The position numbers and the translations under genes were made by a program. Shown here piece after piece: positions 12,281 to 24,686 of a DNA stretch of 64,000 bases; position 1 is the first letter of the stretch; the number at the start of each line of letters is the position of its first letter. The notes beneath the pieces were generated by a model, which saw nothing but the letters and a program-made list of their open reading frames with translations, was not told where the DNA came from and made no database searches. The stretch is taken from NCBI GenBank assembly GCA_021904315.1, contig CM038910.1, forward strand, positions 9,300,001 through 9,364,000. The letters run 5' to 3'. Source of the DNA: Sphagnum magellanicum (Eukaryota; Streptophyta; Sphagnopsida; Sphagnales; Sphagnaceae).

Positions 12281-14150
12281 TCTCCCAATTTTTACAATGA
12301 ACTTCAGGAAACATGGAACTTATTTCATTATTATAATGAATTATTTCAATTAATACTGAATTATGTTAATTACTAATAAAACATAATGTGTACCTAGTGA
12401 CCTTATAATGAAATAATTTTAATCAAGGTGAAATCATTAAAATGTGAATGAACATATTTCAATTTTAAGGTCCCATAGTGATTTAAGTCAGTGAACTACA
12501 CTTCATTTTTGTACTAATGACATGATTGTAACAATGATTTTATCTTTCATGCACATAATTCCTATAAAAATATTATAGTTTTCGCAATCCTTCGTGACTC
12601 AAAAATAAAAAATTACATCATAAAATGGAAAACAAAATTCCATGTTCCATATTTGAACTCCTATTTTCCATATTTCATATAATTTTATAATATTATAATG
12701 TACTCCAAATACCACATGTCACCACTATAGCAATATTCACTTTTGACCATTTTACTTGGAAATGACATTTAACATTATAGTCAAGGGTTATTTTTGAATT
12801 TCATCAACTAACAAATCATGAAGTCATAAAAATTTGAGTTGAAATTTCAATTGTATTCCAACTAAGCCATTGAATTGTAATTTCAATTGTGTTAGTTGTA
12901 ATTTTGATTATATTACAACTAAACCAGGCAAAGTGTCCAACTAATAATTTGTTGGCACATGGCCCAAACATGCAGCAACAATTTGTTAACATGTTGCCCG
13001 CGTAGGGCTACATATCACCTAGGTTAGGCCTAAACTTACATTAGGCTTATATTTAGGCTAAACCCAAATCTAGGCTAAATTTAAACTTAAATTAAGCCCA
13101 AACCTAAATTAGGTTATGCTTAGATTTAGGGTTGAAATTTAAGCTGAGTGCCACCTAATTAATGAAATTTTATTTCATTTTAGGTTTAACCTTTAAGGTC
13201 AAGCTTTTGTGATTAGCTCATCCCAAATTGTTATTAATTTAAACATTTTTATGTTTCTCCAACATTCATAATTTAATTATTTATATAGTTTAAAAACTTG
13301 TCATTGAAGACAAACAATATGGGATAAGCATTTTAGTTGCAATTTAGTTGTAACCAAATTATGATTTAGTTAATTATAACCCAATTGTAATTTAGTCACA
13401 ACTACCTATTAACAATTATTTAACTACCTATTTACTTAATTAAAATTTAACTACCTATGTAGTTTAACCTACTACCAATTAACCTAATTTACTATTTATT
13501 AATTAACCTAACCTACTAATTAATGTAACATATGTGGCACCTAGGTTGGCCTAAAATTAGAAAATGTGGCACCTAGGTTCGGCTTAAAACTAGGTAAGGT
13601 GGCACTTAGGTCTAGACCACCTAATACTTATATAATACCTAACATAAGTAATTTAAAGATTTAATGTTAGTGGTAGTAATTAGTAGATACCTATAAGTAG
13701 GTATTAGCTACTTAGTTAGGTACTTTTATAGCTGGACAATAATTAGTAGGTAGGTACTAAGTATTTAGTAAGTACCTAGTATGGTATTTCTTAGTACCTA
13801 GAAGGTAGGTATCACGAAAATGAAAATAACCAAGTTTATGAGATTTTCTAACCAAAATGAGAACAAGGGCAAGCTTATTTCCAAATTTAGATCATGGAAC
13901 AATAAAATAATAATAATAACACGATATGTGTGAAACAAAAATCCAACAAGCTTATTGCAAAAAAAAGTAAAACAAGGCTATGACATAAAAAGTACCCAAA
14001 ATTGGTGTTGAACAAATTGAAAATCATGGGAAATTGTACTTTTATTTATACCTATTGGACATTTAGCTCAATGAAGTTTCTTAAGAAATTTCCAACCTAC
14101 ATGTGTGATCCATGTTCATCCATATGTGCCCATGTGCACCCATGTGTGAA
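12281..14150. other. Low-complexity AT-rich DNA with short word repeats
   Basis: Contains simple word repetition: 'taggctaaa/taaattagg' at about 13020-13140, 'aacctactaattaac' at about 13450-13530, 'gtggcacctaggtt' at about 13530-13620 and 'taggtactaagtatt' at about 13660-13810. No gene is visible. Confidence 0.5.
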
Positions 14151-14154
14151 CTAT

Positions 14155-14385
14155 GAATGAATTAAGATTTAATTGATATTGAATGAAAAGTTGACTAATA
14201 ATTAATTAGAAAATAATTAAGAGTTAACTAAAAGTGAATTAAAAATTAACTATAAATGAATTAAAAATGAACTAAAATTGAATTAAGAATGAACTAAAAA
14301 TTAATTGAAAATGAATTAAAACTTAATTAGAAACAAATTAAAAATGAATTAGAACTAAAAGCTAAGTAAAAGTTCATTACAAGTC
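14155..14385 (+). repeat. AT-rich minisatellite, about 12-13 bp unit
   Basis: Repeated short units of the type 'aatgaattaaaa', 'aatgaactaaaa' and 'attaattagaaa' run for about 230 bp. Array length and unit order are irregular. No coding potential. Confidence 0.6.
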
Positions 14386-14389
14386 ATGG

Positions 14390-16320
14390 ATGAACATTCA
14401 AATGAATGAATTCCATGGTGTTGGCATCCGTGACAATATTTATGTAATGATTAATATTATTTAAAATGTACATAATATAGGTATGATTTATTATGACAAA
14501 TAGTCCCTACAATAAACAATGATATTTATGTAATTGTTATTTGATGAATTTGTAGGGTCCATTAGAAGGCCAATCCTCCATAAAGTGTAAGGTTGAAATG
14601 TTGTTTTTTCATTATACTTACCCATTTGGAAAACATTTTCATTTTGAGTTTGACCATGAATGTCCTTGGATTATGTAAGCAGGTGATGATTAAATAATAA
14701 TCACAACATGGAATTGGTAATTTTTTATTTATAGTTCAATTGATCTTTCATGGGATTTAAATTGGTCATAACTTTATTTGTAGTCCCCACATCAACACTT
14801 GAAATATAAATGTACCTTGTATTTATCCATCCATCATCCTAATATGGCATCCAATTATAAATAATCTTCAATTGAGATGATCACATGTTTGACTTGTGGA
14901 GTTGTGTCATCTCCCAATTGAAAAAGTAACACTTAATGACATCACACTTAAGTTGACCTTTTAATTAAAAGTAAACTTGGGAAGTTGACAAAGTTACCCC
15001 AATTTGGGGAGGTGGTCCCCCAATTGATAATTATTTCCAACTTATTACTATTTTAGTTGGTGGTTCAACTTAATTGGCAACTCCCATTTTAATAAAAATA
15101 AAATAAAATTCATAGTTGGAATTGGTGTAGTCACATTAATGTGTACACAAGCAGTTGTAACCAATGCTTGGTTTTGTGTATATAACATTTTAGAAAAAAA
15201 TAAAGAACTCCAAATGGATTTTTTTCACATAATTTTATTTTCAATGTATTGGTATATATATTCTAAAAGTTTGAAATTGATATAATGAATGAAAAATACC
15301 CAAAAACATTTTGAAAACATTGTAATTAATGATTTTAAATAATAAAATGACTTGTAAATGGACTTGAAGTTTTTTGACAATAACATATTTTTAACAATTT
15401 TTTAATGTAAACCATAACATAATAGTGTGATGAAAATTTTCAATTTAAAAAAAAAAAGACTTTTGTTCAAAAGATTCTTAAAAAATCTCAGAGTAAACAT
15501 TCAATAAGTAGTCACCCAAGGGGGTAGGTCTAGCTCATAATATCTAGTTTGCACCGAAATCCAATTGGAAACAATTTGAATTTTAACATCAAGAAGTCTT
15601 ATGAAACATTAGGTTAAGGAATTTTTTAATAAAAAATTTTTGATGGGAAAAAAATTGAAATGATGATACCCTTCCATCCACATTAGAAAAACACTCATAA
15701 TTCAAAAAAAATGGCATTTGAAATTTTTAGAAATTCAAAATATAATTTTAAAATGTTCAAATTTCAAAACTCATTTGCCAAATGTAAATGGGTCATAGTG
15801 TATATGAAATAAAAACAAAGCTATGGTTTATAATATAAAAACTAAAACTTAAAATAATTTAACATATTTTAACATGAATTGAAGTTATGATCATGTTTTT
15901 AAAAAAAACGTAAACTTTAACAAAATCTATAAACTTTTGGACAATTTATATTTATTCAAAAAGAGTTAACACAAATCACCCAATTTATTGGAAGAATTGG
16001 ATATATTTTTAAGAATATGTTTCCAAAAAGATCCTTCAAAAAGTCCTCTTTATGAAAAGGTCAAAATGATTACAAAGTTTCCATTTGTGATTGAATCCTT
16101 TGTCACCATTGGCTCATTTGATTGTGATTGCATCCTCATGTTTTGATGCATGAATTCATTTTTGATGCGGGTCTCATTCTATCAAATGCACATATAAATT
16201 GGAATTAGTTACAATTGAAAATTTGAAAACGATTAAGATTGATTTTTAAATGTCCAAAATGTTCCACTTTAATGTGTTTTCACCTAAACATGTGTTTCAT
16301 GGTTTTTTTTCTCAATTTTG
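14390..16320. other. AT-rich intergenic DNA
   Basis: No coding, RNA or mobile feature is supported. It consists of long A/T runs with a few poly-A stretches (for example around 15450). Confidence 0.5.
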
Positions 16321-16324
16321 TGAT

Positions 16325-16600
16325 CTCTAGCTAAGGTGACAATCATCCATAAGCCTATTAAGCCACATTCGACTATTAACAAAATAATTAAAAATCCTTT
16401 ATATATTTTTGGCTATGTACTTGAACGACATATAGTAATATGGCGATTTAAAATTTTTAAAAATGTTTTTCGAATTGTGGTAAAAAATACAAAATATTAT
16501 TGGATTTATGACAAAGTTTTTCAAATTTTTTGCAACAGTGGGAAATTTTGCACACAAAAAAAAGCCTGTTCACCATCACGATTTAGGGTTAATGGCTCTA
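16325..16600 (+). repeat. Diverged relative of the 50.2-51.4 kb TIR element
   Basis: The words tagctaaggtgacaatcatccata, then tttggctatgtacttgaa and a 'gcgatttaaaattttt' stretch, match in order the left part of the element at 50157 (agccaaagtggcaatcatcc, cttggccgtgcacttgaa, cacgatttaaaatt). The 105-codon frame across it has no recognisable domain and is probably incidental. Confidence 0.4.
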
Positions 16601-16761
16601 CCCCTTATGGCAAGTACAAACCCGCAAAACATAATATAGGAATTGTTCCATGAAGTTCCCAAAATATGAACTCACAAGTTCACACCTAAGTCAACATTCC
16701 TCAAAATATGGGACCAAAATGTACTGTGAGTCGTCCTGAACTGCCTTTACATTAACAGACA

Positions 16762-16940
16762 CAATGGCCTATACTTGGCACATTCCATAGCATAATGGTT
16801 TTGATGATTTGCACAAATGGGCAAGTGGATTTTGAATAATGGTTAGGCTAGGTGAGGTAGACCCAAGAAGAGCTGTCCATTGTGCCATGTAAAAGGGCAC
16901 TAAAAAAGTGCAGAGAAAAGGCCACATGAAAACCATTACG
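16762..16940 (-). repeat. Dispersed repeat, copy 1 (inverted relative to 62853-63032)
   Basis: The reverse complement contains, in order, aatggttttcatgtggcct, caatggacagctcttcttgg, gtctacctcacctagcc, caaatcat and tatggaatgtgcc. The same words occur in the same order at 62853-63032 on the plus strand with about 80% identity by eye. It is an interspersed family of unknown class; no tRNA-like promoter boxes were recognised inside it. Confidence 0.65.
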
Positions 16941-17015
16941 AAAATTACAAAAACAAAGAACAACAACATTCCAAGAAACTCCCCCTTGTCAGGAGGCCTA
17001 ACCATGAATGGGCTC

Positions 17016-17377
17016 AACGGGGACATGGCCGTATCTGGGTTCGAACTCCCGACCGTTTGGTTCCCGCCTGTCCTCTCTTCGGGTCACCGGACACAGCACC
17101 CGGTCCAACACCCACCCAGTTCAATTGGAGGTATCTTCCACCGTGAGATGGAGAACAAATCCAACGGTTCGATGGTTCCTGCCCGTCCTCTCTTGGGGTC
17201 ATCGGACAGACCACCCGGTCCTCCCTGACCCGGTTCAATTGGAGATATCTTGCACCGTGAGATGGAGGAAAAATCCAACGGTCCGATGATAATGAGGAGA
17301 CTGGACACCATCGGACTGTTGGTCGGCACGAAGATCGGACGGTAGGGAATCGCGTACCGTTGGGCCAGAGGGCCGTT
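17016..17377. promoter_or_regulatory. Cluster of AACGG (MSA-like) motifs upstream of the cyclin B gene
   Basis: Six AACGG cores lie within 362 bp: plus strand at 17016, 17163 and 17277; minus strand at 17053-17057, 17357-17361 and 17373-17377. Those at 17163 and 17277 read TCCAACGGTT/TC, close to the M-phase-specific activator consensus YCYAACGGYYA bound by three-repeat MYB (MYB3R) factors, which drives G2/M expression of plant B cyclins. Two of the six were made by the local tandem duplication. Function is inferred from motif and position. Confidence 0.6.
17063..17289 (+). repeat. Two-copy tandem duplication, about 114 bp, in the cyclin B promoter
   Basis: Copy 1 (17063-17176) and copy 2 (17177-17289) share gtcctctctt-gggtca-cggaca, the stretch gttcaattggag-tatctt-, caccgtgagatgga and aaatccaacggt. 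The duplicated unit is GC-rich relative to its surroundings and carries one MSA-like motif per copy. Confidence 0.75.
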
Positions 17378-17827
17378 GCAGCTTGCAGACAGGCACAGAG
17401 AGACAGATACACAGAGAGAGACACAGATGGCTTTACTTCACACCTCCATCCTCTTGTCTGCAGCGGATTGTGTCACAAGCTTTTCCTGGGAATTGATCTA
17501 TCATCATCTCAACAAGAGTTTTAGACTGTGTTTTTGTGTTACTGTTGTTGATTGATTTTTTTCGAACTGCCAAGTTTTCTTGTGCGGTAGAGCAACTAGC
17601 AACGCTAGGCTGGGATTTCAGTTACAAGTTTTTTTGTTGATGTGATTTGCTTTGGGCAAAGATTTGGAGTTGTGTGTGGGGCAAAGAAAGAGGGAGAAGG
17701 TTTCTTTGTTGGGTCTGAGGGATGTGATGTGATCAAGACTTTGTGCAACCGTGTACAATTCGAAGCTTTGTTTGTTTGTTTTGGAGCCGCTTCACCACGC
17801 ACGCTGAGCTCAGGAAGGAAGGGCGCC

Positions 17828-20800
17828 ATGCTGGCTAGTAGGGTGGGTTTCATGGCATTATGGCAAGCAAGAAGGTGGCAGGAGTTTTGGATAGTTTTGG
17901 TTTCAACAATGTTCCTGGTTGAGTTATAAGGAAGATGCCGGAGAAATGGTAGCTGATGGGTTTGTTGTTTGTGCATGCATGTGTGGGGTGGAAATAGCAA
18001 CAAACAACGGTCGCTGACGAGAACAACAGGCATGTGGAGCAGCATGGCGGCAAGCCCATCCCGCCTTCCAAACGTAAAATTACAGTTTCCGATTCTCTTT
18101 TTGTCTTTTCCATCTGTCCTTTGCTTTTCGTATCTGTCGACGAGATCCTGAGAAGAGGAGTTGGTTTGGACTCATGCAGCTGCAGGTACAGGGAAGCAGC
18201 AGCACAACAACAACAACATTAGCCACAATGTGGCAAAGGCAGTACAGCAGCAGGCTAGCAATCGAAGAGCGCTGGGGGACATTGGCAACCTTGTGGGTGC
18301 AATGCCCGTGCGGAGCAATGTGAGCAAGGAAAGCATTCAAGAGTAAGTGCTTTTTCAACTCCCTGGAAATTGCTTCATCATCATCATGGCTTAACTTCTC
18401 CACTGATTCTCAAGAAGATTTATGGATGGTGACAGGATCATTAAAGAACAAGAAAATGATGCTGTGGAATTTCCATTTGTAGCTCCAGGTTTAGGGTTTA
18501 GGGTTTGTGGAAAGAAGCTCATAGATGAAATGCTGCTGGAATTTGTGGCTCATGTCAATAGGAACGCTCTTGTGAAGCAACAAGTTGCATTGAATGGGAA
18601 TCGCCCTATCACTCGGTATGAAAAATCATTCGGACCCACCATCAGATCTGCAAGCCGAACCCATGAATGTAGGCAGTGCTTTGTTGTGTGCCATTGCAAC
18701 CCTGATGCCGTTTATAAAAGCATGGGTTCAATCTTGGGTGCAATGTTACTTGCCATTGGTGTTTTGCACCTACCTGCATTTCTAACCAAGGGCTCACTTG
18801 TAATGGTACAGGAGATATGGTGCTATTTTGGTCAACAGCCAGAATGCTGCAAAACAATCCTCCACCATGGTATTAACACTTTACATTCATTCACTCCTGT
18901 TGCAATGCAATCTTATCAGCCACTGTCTTATGTTGTATCCTCCCGAAACTGTATCTTCACAGCTAATACTAATTTCTTTTCCTTTCTTGTTGACTGAAGG
19001 TGGAAGTGAAAGCTGAACAACCCACAGTGGAGGTCAAGGTGGAAGTGAAAACTGAGGATGCTGTCGCAGCCTGGGGTGCTAAGCAAAAACGTACAGTCAT
19101 ATCAACAAAGGCACATGAAATTGCAAGCTCTGCTACAGAAGTAAGCCAGCAGCCTCCTGGTGCCCAAGCAATATCTGGAGAGGCTGTTAGAGCTGCTCTC
19201 TCAGCAGCATCCAATATTAAGCCAGGACAGGCTCCTGTGGTGGGCCCTGCTCGTCTCAAGGCACATGCACGTTTAGCAGCTGTCAAGAAGGAGAAGGAGC
19301 AGACTCTTACAGCTTTGTTGGCTGCCCGTAGTGAGGTATGTTTTGCTGATTATGATTGATGGCCTTCTGGATTTGAAATGAATTTTAAATCTTTTTGTGC
19401 AACATGCAGTCTGAACATGATCATATCAATGACAACATGCAGTCTGAACATGATTGATGGCCTTCTGGATTTGAAATGAGTATTCAATCTTTTGTGCAAC
19501 ATGCAGTCTGAACATGATTATATCATGAACAGAGCATAGTAGCTCTCTGATTAAAAAAGCTTCCTACAAACATCTCTCTTTGGAGATGAATGTGCAGGCA
19601 GCATGCGGTAGAAGTGATGCTGAAACACAGGAGGCAGCAGTATCTGACATAGATCAGCATGATATTGGGAATCAGCTTGCTGTTGTGGACTACATTGAGG
19701 ACATCTACACCTTCTACCGCAAAACTGAGGTCAGTTCATGAAAGCATTCATCATGTAGGGAATTGGGTTGCTGGGTATCTGCTGAAAGCAGAGCTTTGCT
19801 AGTATCTTGTTTGTTCTAAAGTACTACATGTGATGTCCAGGTTCAAAGCTGTGTGCCAGCAGATTACATGGATCGGCAGGCAGAGATCAAAGAGAAAATG
19901 CGTGCCATTCTTATTGACTGGCTCATTGAGGTATGGTTTTCTGCTGTTGTTCTGTGTTGTATTTTCTGTTAAGCTGAAAAGCCTTAAGCTCAAATCCCTG
20001 TACTCCTGAGATAGTAACAATGAGGTTTCTGTCTGTGCAGGTCCATTTGAAGTTCAAACTGATGACGGAGACTTTGTATCTTACAGTAAACTTGATTGAT
20101 CGATATCTGAGTGTGCAAAGTGTGTCCCGCAAGAACCTGCAGCTAGTGGGTGTGACAGCACTGCTTCTGGCTGCAAAGTATGAGGAAATATGGGCCCCTG
20201 AGGTCAATGATTTTGTGCACATCTCTGATAATGCCTACACTCGAGAGCAAATCCTGCATATGGAGAAGACAATGTTGAACACCTTACAGTTCAACTTGAC
20301 AGTTCCGACCCCATATGTTTTTGTTGCACGTTGCCTCAAAGCTGCTGCTGCAGATAGAGAGGTATTTTATTTATAGATTCCCTGTACTATGGATCACAGT
20401 CTACTTGCTGATAATTACATGAAGCTGTACAAAGTACCATTGGAAACCAAGCTGACAATTTGGCAATCTTTTTGATGCAGGAGAAGGCTGAAGTACTGCA
20501 ATTAGAGATGTTATCATGGTATTTGGTGGAGCTCTGCCTCACAGAGTACAGTATGGTCAAGTTTTGTCCCTCTCAAGTGGCCGCTGCAGCTGTGTACATG
20601 GCATTAAACATTCTTGTAAGAGAAACCTGCTGCTGGGGTCCTGCCCTTCAACTACATTCTGGGTACACTGAATCCCAGCTGAAGTATGTGATTTCATCTC
20701 TTTCCTCTCACACTTTTCAGAGTTTTATTGTTTTCTTGGCTCTTCTGCTATGTTTTCTTTGTCTCCTTTGTTCCCAGTCCATGAACAGAACTACCCCCAT

Positions 20801-20978
20801 AATACACTATGCTGCTTATTGCAGGGAGTGTGCAACAATGATTGAGGCTTTCCACAGCAAGGCAGGTACAGGAAGTTTGACAGTGGTGCACAAGAAATAC
20901 TCGAACGCCCGATTTTTGTCTGTTGCCAAACTTAGTCCTTCTGGTTTGTCAAGCCCAGTTTCCAGTTTGAGCAGCTGA
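17828..20978 (+). CDS. B-type mitotic cyclin
   Basis: Exons supported by GT-AG sites and phase: one ending at 18073, then 18186-18342, 18562-18615, probably 18721-18799, 19000-19335, 19598-19729, 19841-19930, 20041-20361, 20481-20683 and 20825-20978. The N-terminal part has a destruction box, RRALGDIGN (RxxLxxIxN), for APC/C-dependent turnover, and RPITR. The cyclin box starts near VVDYIEDIYTFYRKTE and holds MRAILIDWLIEVHLKF, LTVNLIDRYLS, LVGVTALLLAAKYEE, VNDFVHISDNAYT and FCPSQVAAAAVYMAL. It activates a CDK at G2/M. The candidate exon at 18721-18799 restores phase and reads LGAMLLA, like the SFGAxLLA segment of plant B cyclins. The first coding exon is unresolved: ATGs at 17828 and 17860 are both possible, and a stop precedes the VADENNRHVEQHGG frame, so at least one splice lies in 17860-18000. 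The preceding exon carries alternating VEVKxE repeats. Confidence 0.93.
19354..19525 (+). repeat. 98-bp tandem duplication in a cyclin B intron
   Basis: The segment beginning gattgatggccttctggatt occurs at 19354 and again at 19452. Each copy carries tgtgcaacatgcagtctgaa; a third partial copy of that last part lies between them. It lies wholly within the intron after exon 19000-19335. Confidence 0.8.
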
Positions 20979-22960
20979 TCACCATACCCCTCTTCACCTT
21001 ACATGCAAACTGGTCGTCTGTGGGTGGTTTGCTAAACCACTAACTCTCTTGTCTCCCTTTAGACTAGATGAGCCAGAGCACTAACCATGTTGTTAATACT
21101 GAACTACAGGCTGGACCAAATGTGTCACTATACTGATGACAATTCTGGTTGTAGCTCAGAATAGTTCTGTTATAACAAGGACACATGAAAGGAAACATGG
21201 AACAAAGGATATTACAATTTCAGTTTCATGGGATCTGGGTTGTCTAAACAATGTACTCAGAAAAGACAGTCCGATCCCAATGCAGGAAAAATCTAAACTT
21301 CCTCAGTTTAACAAATTGCAAGTGTCTGAAATTGTTAAATTCAATTCAGCACACCCATTTGCTTTGGCACAATTTTCTTTTGCCTGTCTGGTTAGTAGAC
21401 AGCACAAAAAGTTGAGGTCAGTTTTGTTGGAAAAGTGCAGCTTGGATATGTTGCATCAGAAACTTAACTTGGTACTTGCATTACTGTAAATTCTGATGTT
21501 TGGCCAAACCGTTTTTGGTTTCAATTTCATAACAAATGCAGATTGTAAAAAGAGAATGCTTGAAATACAACAATTGACCAAGCTATCAAACATCCAAAGC
21601 CCAGAAAGGGACACCTGTACCTATTTAATTAGTATTCTTGGTTATAACATAATAATTTGAGCAGTTGTTGGTGAAATATATAATAAATATATATCCTCTT
21701 TTGTGTAAATTTGATAAATCTGAAATTTATTAAATTCATTTGCTAACCATCTCCCACGTATCTTTGTTGTTTTTGAGTGTTCGCACCAACAAAAATTGGT
21801 GGTAAATGTAAACTAGTTACAAATGTTTGCAGGCTGCTCTAGCAGTAGTTACTCCAACTAATTTATTTAAAAACAATCTGCAAAACCATTCTATTCTCTC
21901 CTCTTTTCAACTTTTCGTCCTTTACCTCCCCATCAATGTTTCCAACTTGTCATAATTCAGAGACCACAAAATATCTCTATTCCAGAGGATTGAAAATAGG
22001 CTATTACACAATATATCATGTGTCATATTGGTCCTTCCTTTCGAACTAATTTCTTTCATTGTTTATTTTAACTGTTTTAAGAATCCACCACTTCTCTTAA
22101 ACAAACAAAAGATTGATATTTTTAAATGGATCTATCATCTCAGACCACTGCAAATTTGGGGTTGAAAGTTGACAAAATACAAAATTGATGGACAGCTCAT
22201 AACACAGTTCTTCACATATATTGGTTCAATGTAGGTCACATCCAAAATATAATTTGATTTCACCATAATTGTGATGACATTGTTCCAACATTCTGCTTTT
22301 CATGCAGACTGCAAAATTCAAATCCTTTTAATACCTTTGAAGTGCACCAACCCTAAAGCATAGTTCATGTTCACCCCAAACACATTGACCGCCAAACAGA
22401 TGTGCATTCCCAACACCGTCATCAACAGACAAACAAGGACATAATGGCTCATATTGAGAAACTGTACTCTTTGAACCATCCATACATCTTTGCTCTCTGT
22501 ATTTGAATGGAACCTACCAATTCCTGTTCCTAACAACAACTGAAAGTTGAACTATAGATGTACAGAATCAACACACTGGAAACAAAATGGTCTTTGAAAC
22601 AGGAAAAATTGTCAACTAAAGATCCATGTATCCAGAAAGATACTCTGAATATCTCATTAGTACTAGTGAAGTCATGAAAGAATAAAACTGCCTGTACTGA
22701 CCAAATATTCTCAGATATAAACACGCACACAAAACAACCAACTAGTAAATCTGTGTGTGGAACTGACTTACTCAGAACTCACTAAAAGCCACTCCACAAA
22801 ACCAAATTAAAAACATAAAGATTTTTAAAACTCAAGATTTTTAGTTGGCTCAAGAAATGTTTCTAACAAAACTTTCAATACTGATACATGTCACTAAGAA
22901 AACCTGCTAGGCCATTACAGATAAAGAGGGAAGCAGCCATTTGCATAACTGTTTAGCCCC
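20979..22960. other. Intergenic region between convergent cyclin B and eIF4E genes
   Basis: This should contain the 3' UTRs of both genes. A few AATAAA-like words occur. The open frame at 21136-21489 has no recognisable domain and lies directly downstream of the cyclin stop, so it is more likely 3' UTR or intergenic sequence. No other gene is seen. Confidence 0.5.
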
Positions 22961-24686
22961 CTACACAGAGTACCGAGCCTTTGCTGATTTGTCAAGTCTT
23001 TTTGAGTCTTCCTGTCAACAGAGACAAACATATGCAGAATCAGCTTCCCACGGAACTGAATAGAAGCACATATTTCCCAAAAATCAATCCAGATATTTGC
23101 AAATCATTCTGAAACTACTCAACAAACTTCTAAACTACTCATCCAAACACTTGGAAGTTTGTAGAGAAGAAAGATCTGCTTACATGCACTAGGTAGCCAA
23201 GCTTTTCATTGCAGTCCAGGATGGCTTTCCATTGCTTCCCAATACTAACCTGTCAAAGCCAAGATTTTAGTTGAACTCATAAGAAGAATGACCTAAATTT
23301 GCACTACAATATCTGAATGCTGGACCATTGATGTAAATGTATCTCCTACCTATATACAACACTCAACTTGAACCTTGAACCTGAAACTTTACTCTCCACC
23401 TTGACCCATAAGCTTGTTTGCCTTGACCCCATCAAGCCTTGATACTAACCGCAATGATAAGCACTTCAAACATGAGCACAGATAAGAACACATGGGGGCT
23501 TCATTCTGTACCTGAGCAGCTTCATTTGACGCAGTCTTTGTCCAGATGGAAATTTTGTCTTGTTTTGCCCGGACACTGACCACCGCTCCACAGATTTCAT
23601 CACCTTCATCAAATTGCTCCCCAATCATCCCCAACAGCTTCAACCAAAACAAGAAACAAACTTTCAATAGGATGCAAAAGAAAACAGAGATGGAAGTCTC
23701 CTTCTCTGAAGAAAGACGTTAATCCAAGAAATTACTTCCAGACAAAATTCAAACCCTACAATCCTGTAGCTAGAGCAAAAAACCAGAGAGATTAGATACA
23801 TCTCCCATCTATTCTATCTCTCAAGAGAACACAAATTCACAAGAGGTCGACAGGTTGACATCTATGAGTAGGACACAAAAAGAGCAGTACAGTATGGAGC
23901 CAGAACATGTCCAGAGCGCCTTTTACATTAGCACGAGGTGGGGTGGCAGTCCACTTTCCACCATGAGTGCACTTTGGGTCCTCCCACTTGGGTTCAATTC
24001 CTGCCTTGAAGCAGTGAAAATCTGTGCCTGCACCGAGCCTGCTGGGTTGTCGCACATTATTGTATAGGCTGCAAAATTATATACAATTGCCACAGAAAAA
24101 AAAAACAGTGAGTAACCAATTGCAGCAAGACATCAAACAAGCACTAGCATACAGGAGCTCTTCAACCCACAAAACCCTAATGGAGATACCACATGTCTAG
24201 ACATGACAGACCACATGTCCTTGATGACCATGATGGCAGAGCAAAGAAAAAGAAAGAGAAAAAGGCGACTGCTACTCTGTTCTGAGAAAGGAGAATACAA
24301 ACAGAGACAGAATGAGAGGGTTTGAGAGAGGATTAACAAACAGACACGTATGGAAAATGAGAGATATGATCCAAAAAGTCAAAAAGACATAAGAGGAGGA
24401 ATGGAGTGGCGGAAACATACCACCAGAAGTCCTCAACAGTAGAGAAAGTATACACAGCGCGTATGCAGCTTCCCCATGTCGACTGCTTCTGCTTGCCGTT
24501 AGGGTTATCAAACCAGAACGTCCATGCATGCTTCAACGGATGCCTCTTAGGGGCTTCGGTTGGTCCATCCGCCTGCGTTTCAGCCGACACTATCTCTCCC
24601 TCCTCAGGACCGCCCCCTTCGATCCTCTGGCCATCTTCCGGCCTCACCACCTCTACCGTCACACCCTGCTCAACTGCTTGCGTCAT
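22961..24686 (-). CDS. eIF4E: Eukaryotic translation initiation factor 4E (mRNA cap-binding protein)
   Basis: Five exons with consistent phase: 24686-24421, 24068-23891, 23637-23512, 23249-23184 and 23011-22961, giving about 228 residues, the usual length. An acidic N-tail precedes [14 protein letters not shown], then [85 protein letters not shown] and the C-terminal KARYSV. The tryptophans that stack the m7G cap and the Glu in PKWED are present. It binds capped mRNA in the cytoplasm and recruits eIF4G. The length and acidic tail favour eIF4E over eIF(iso)4E. The ATG at 24686 is chosen because the in-frame extension upstream is not eIF4E-like. AAACCCTA-type words lie near 24905-24930, in the leader or promoter. 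No defect is seen. Confidence 0.95.

Noticed and set aside
16336..16653. 105-codon open frame
   Set aside because: It overlaps sequence related to the 50.2-kb TIR element, has very AT-biased codons and shows no domain.
17030..17055. GGGTTCGAACTCCCG resembling a tRNA B box
   Set aside because: No A box at proper spacing and no cloverleaf can be drawn; it lies in the cyclin promoter repeat region.
21136..21489. 117-codon open frame after the cyclin stop
   Set aside because: No homology was recognised and there is no splice context; most likely it is 3' UTR or intergenic.
23985..24010. GGTTCAATTCC resembling a pol III B box
   Set aside because: It lies inside eIF4E exon 2, where it encodes the conserved AGIEPKWED region, so it is coincidental.
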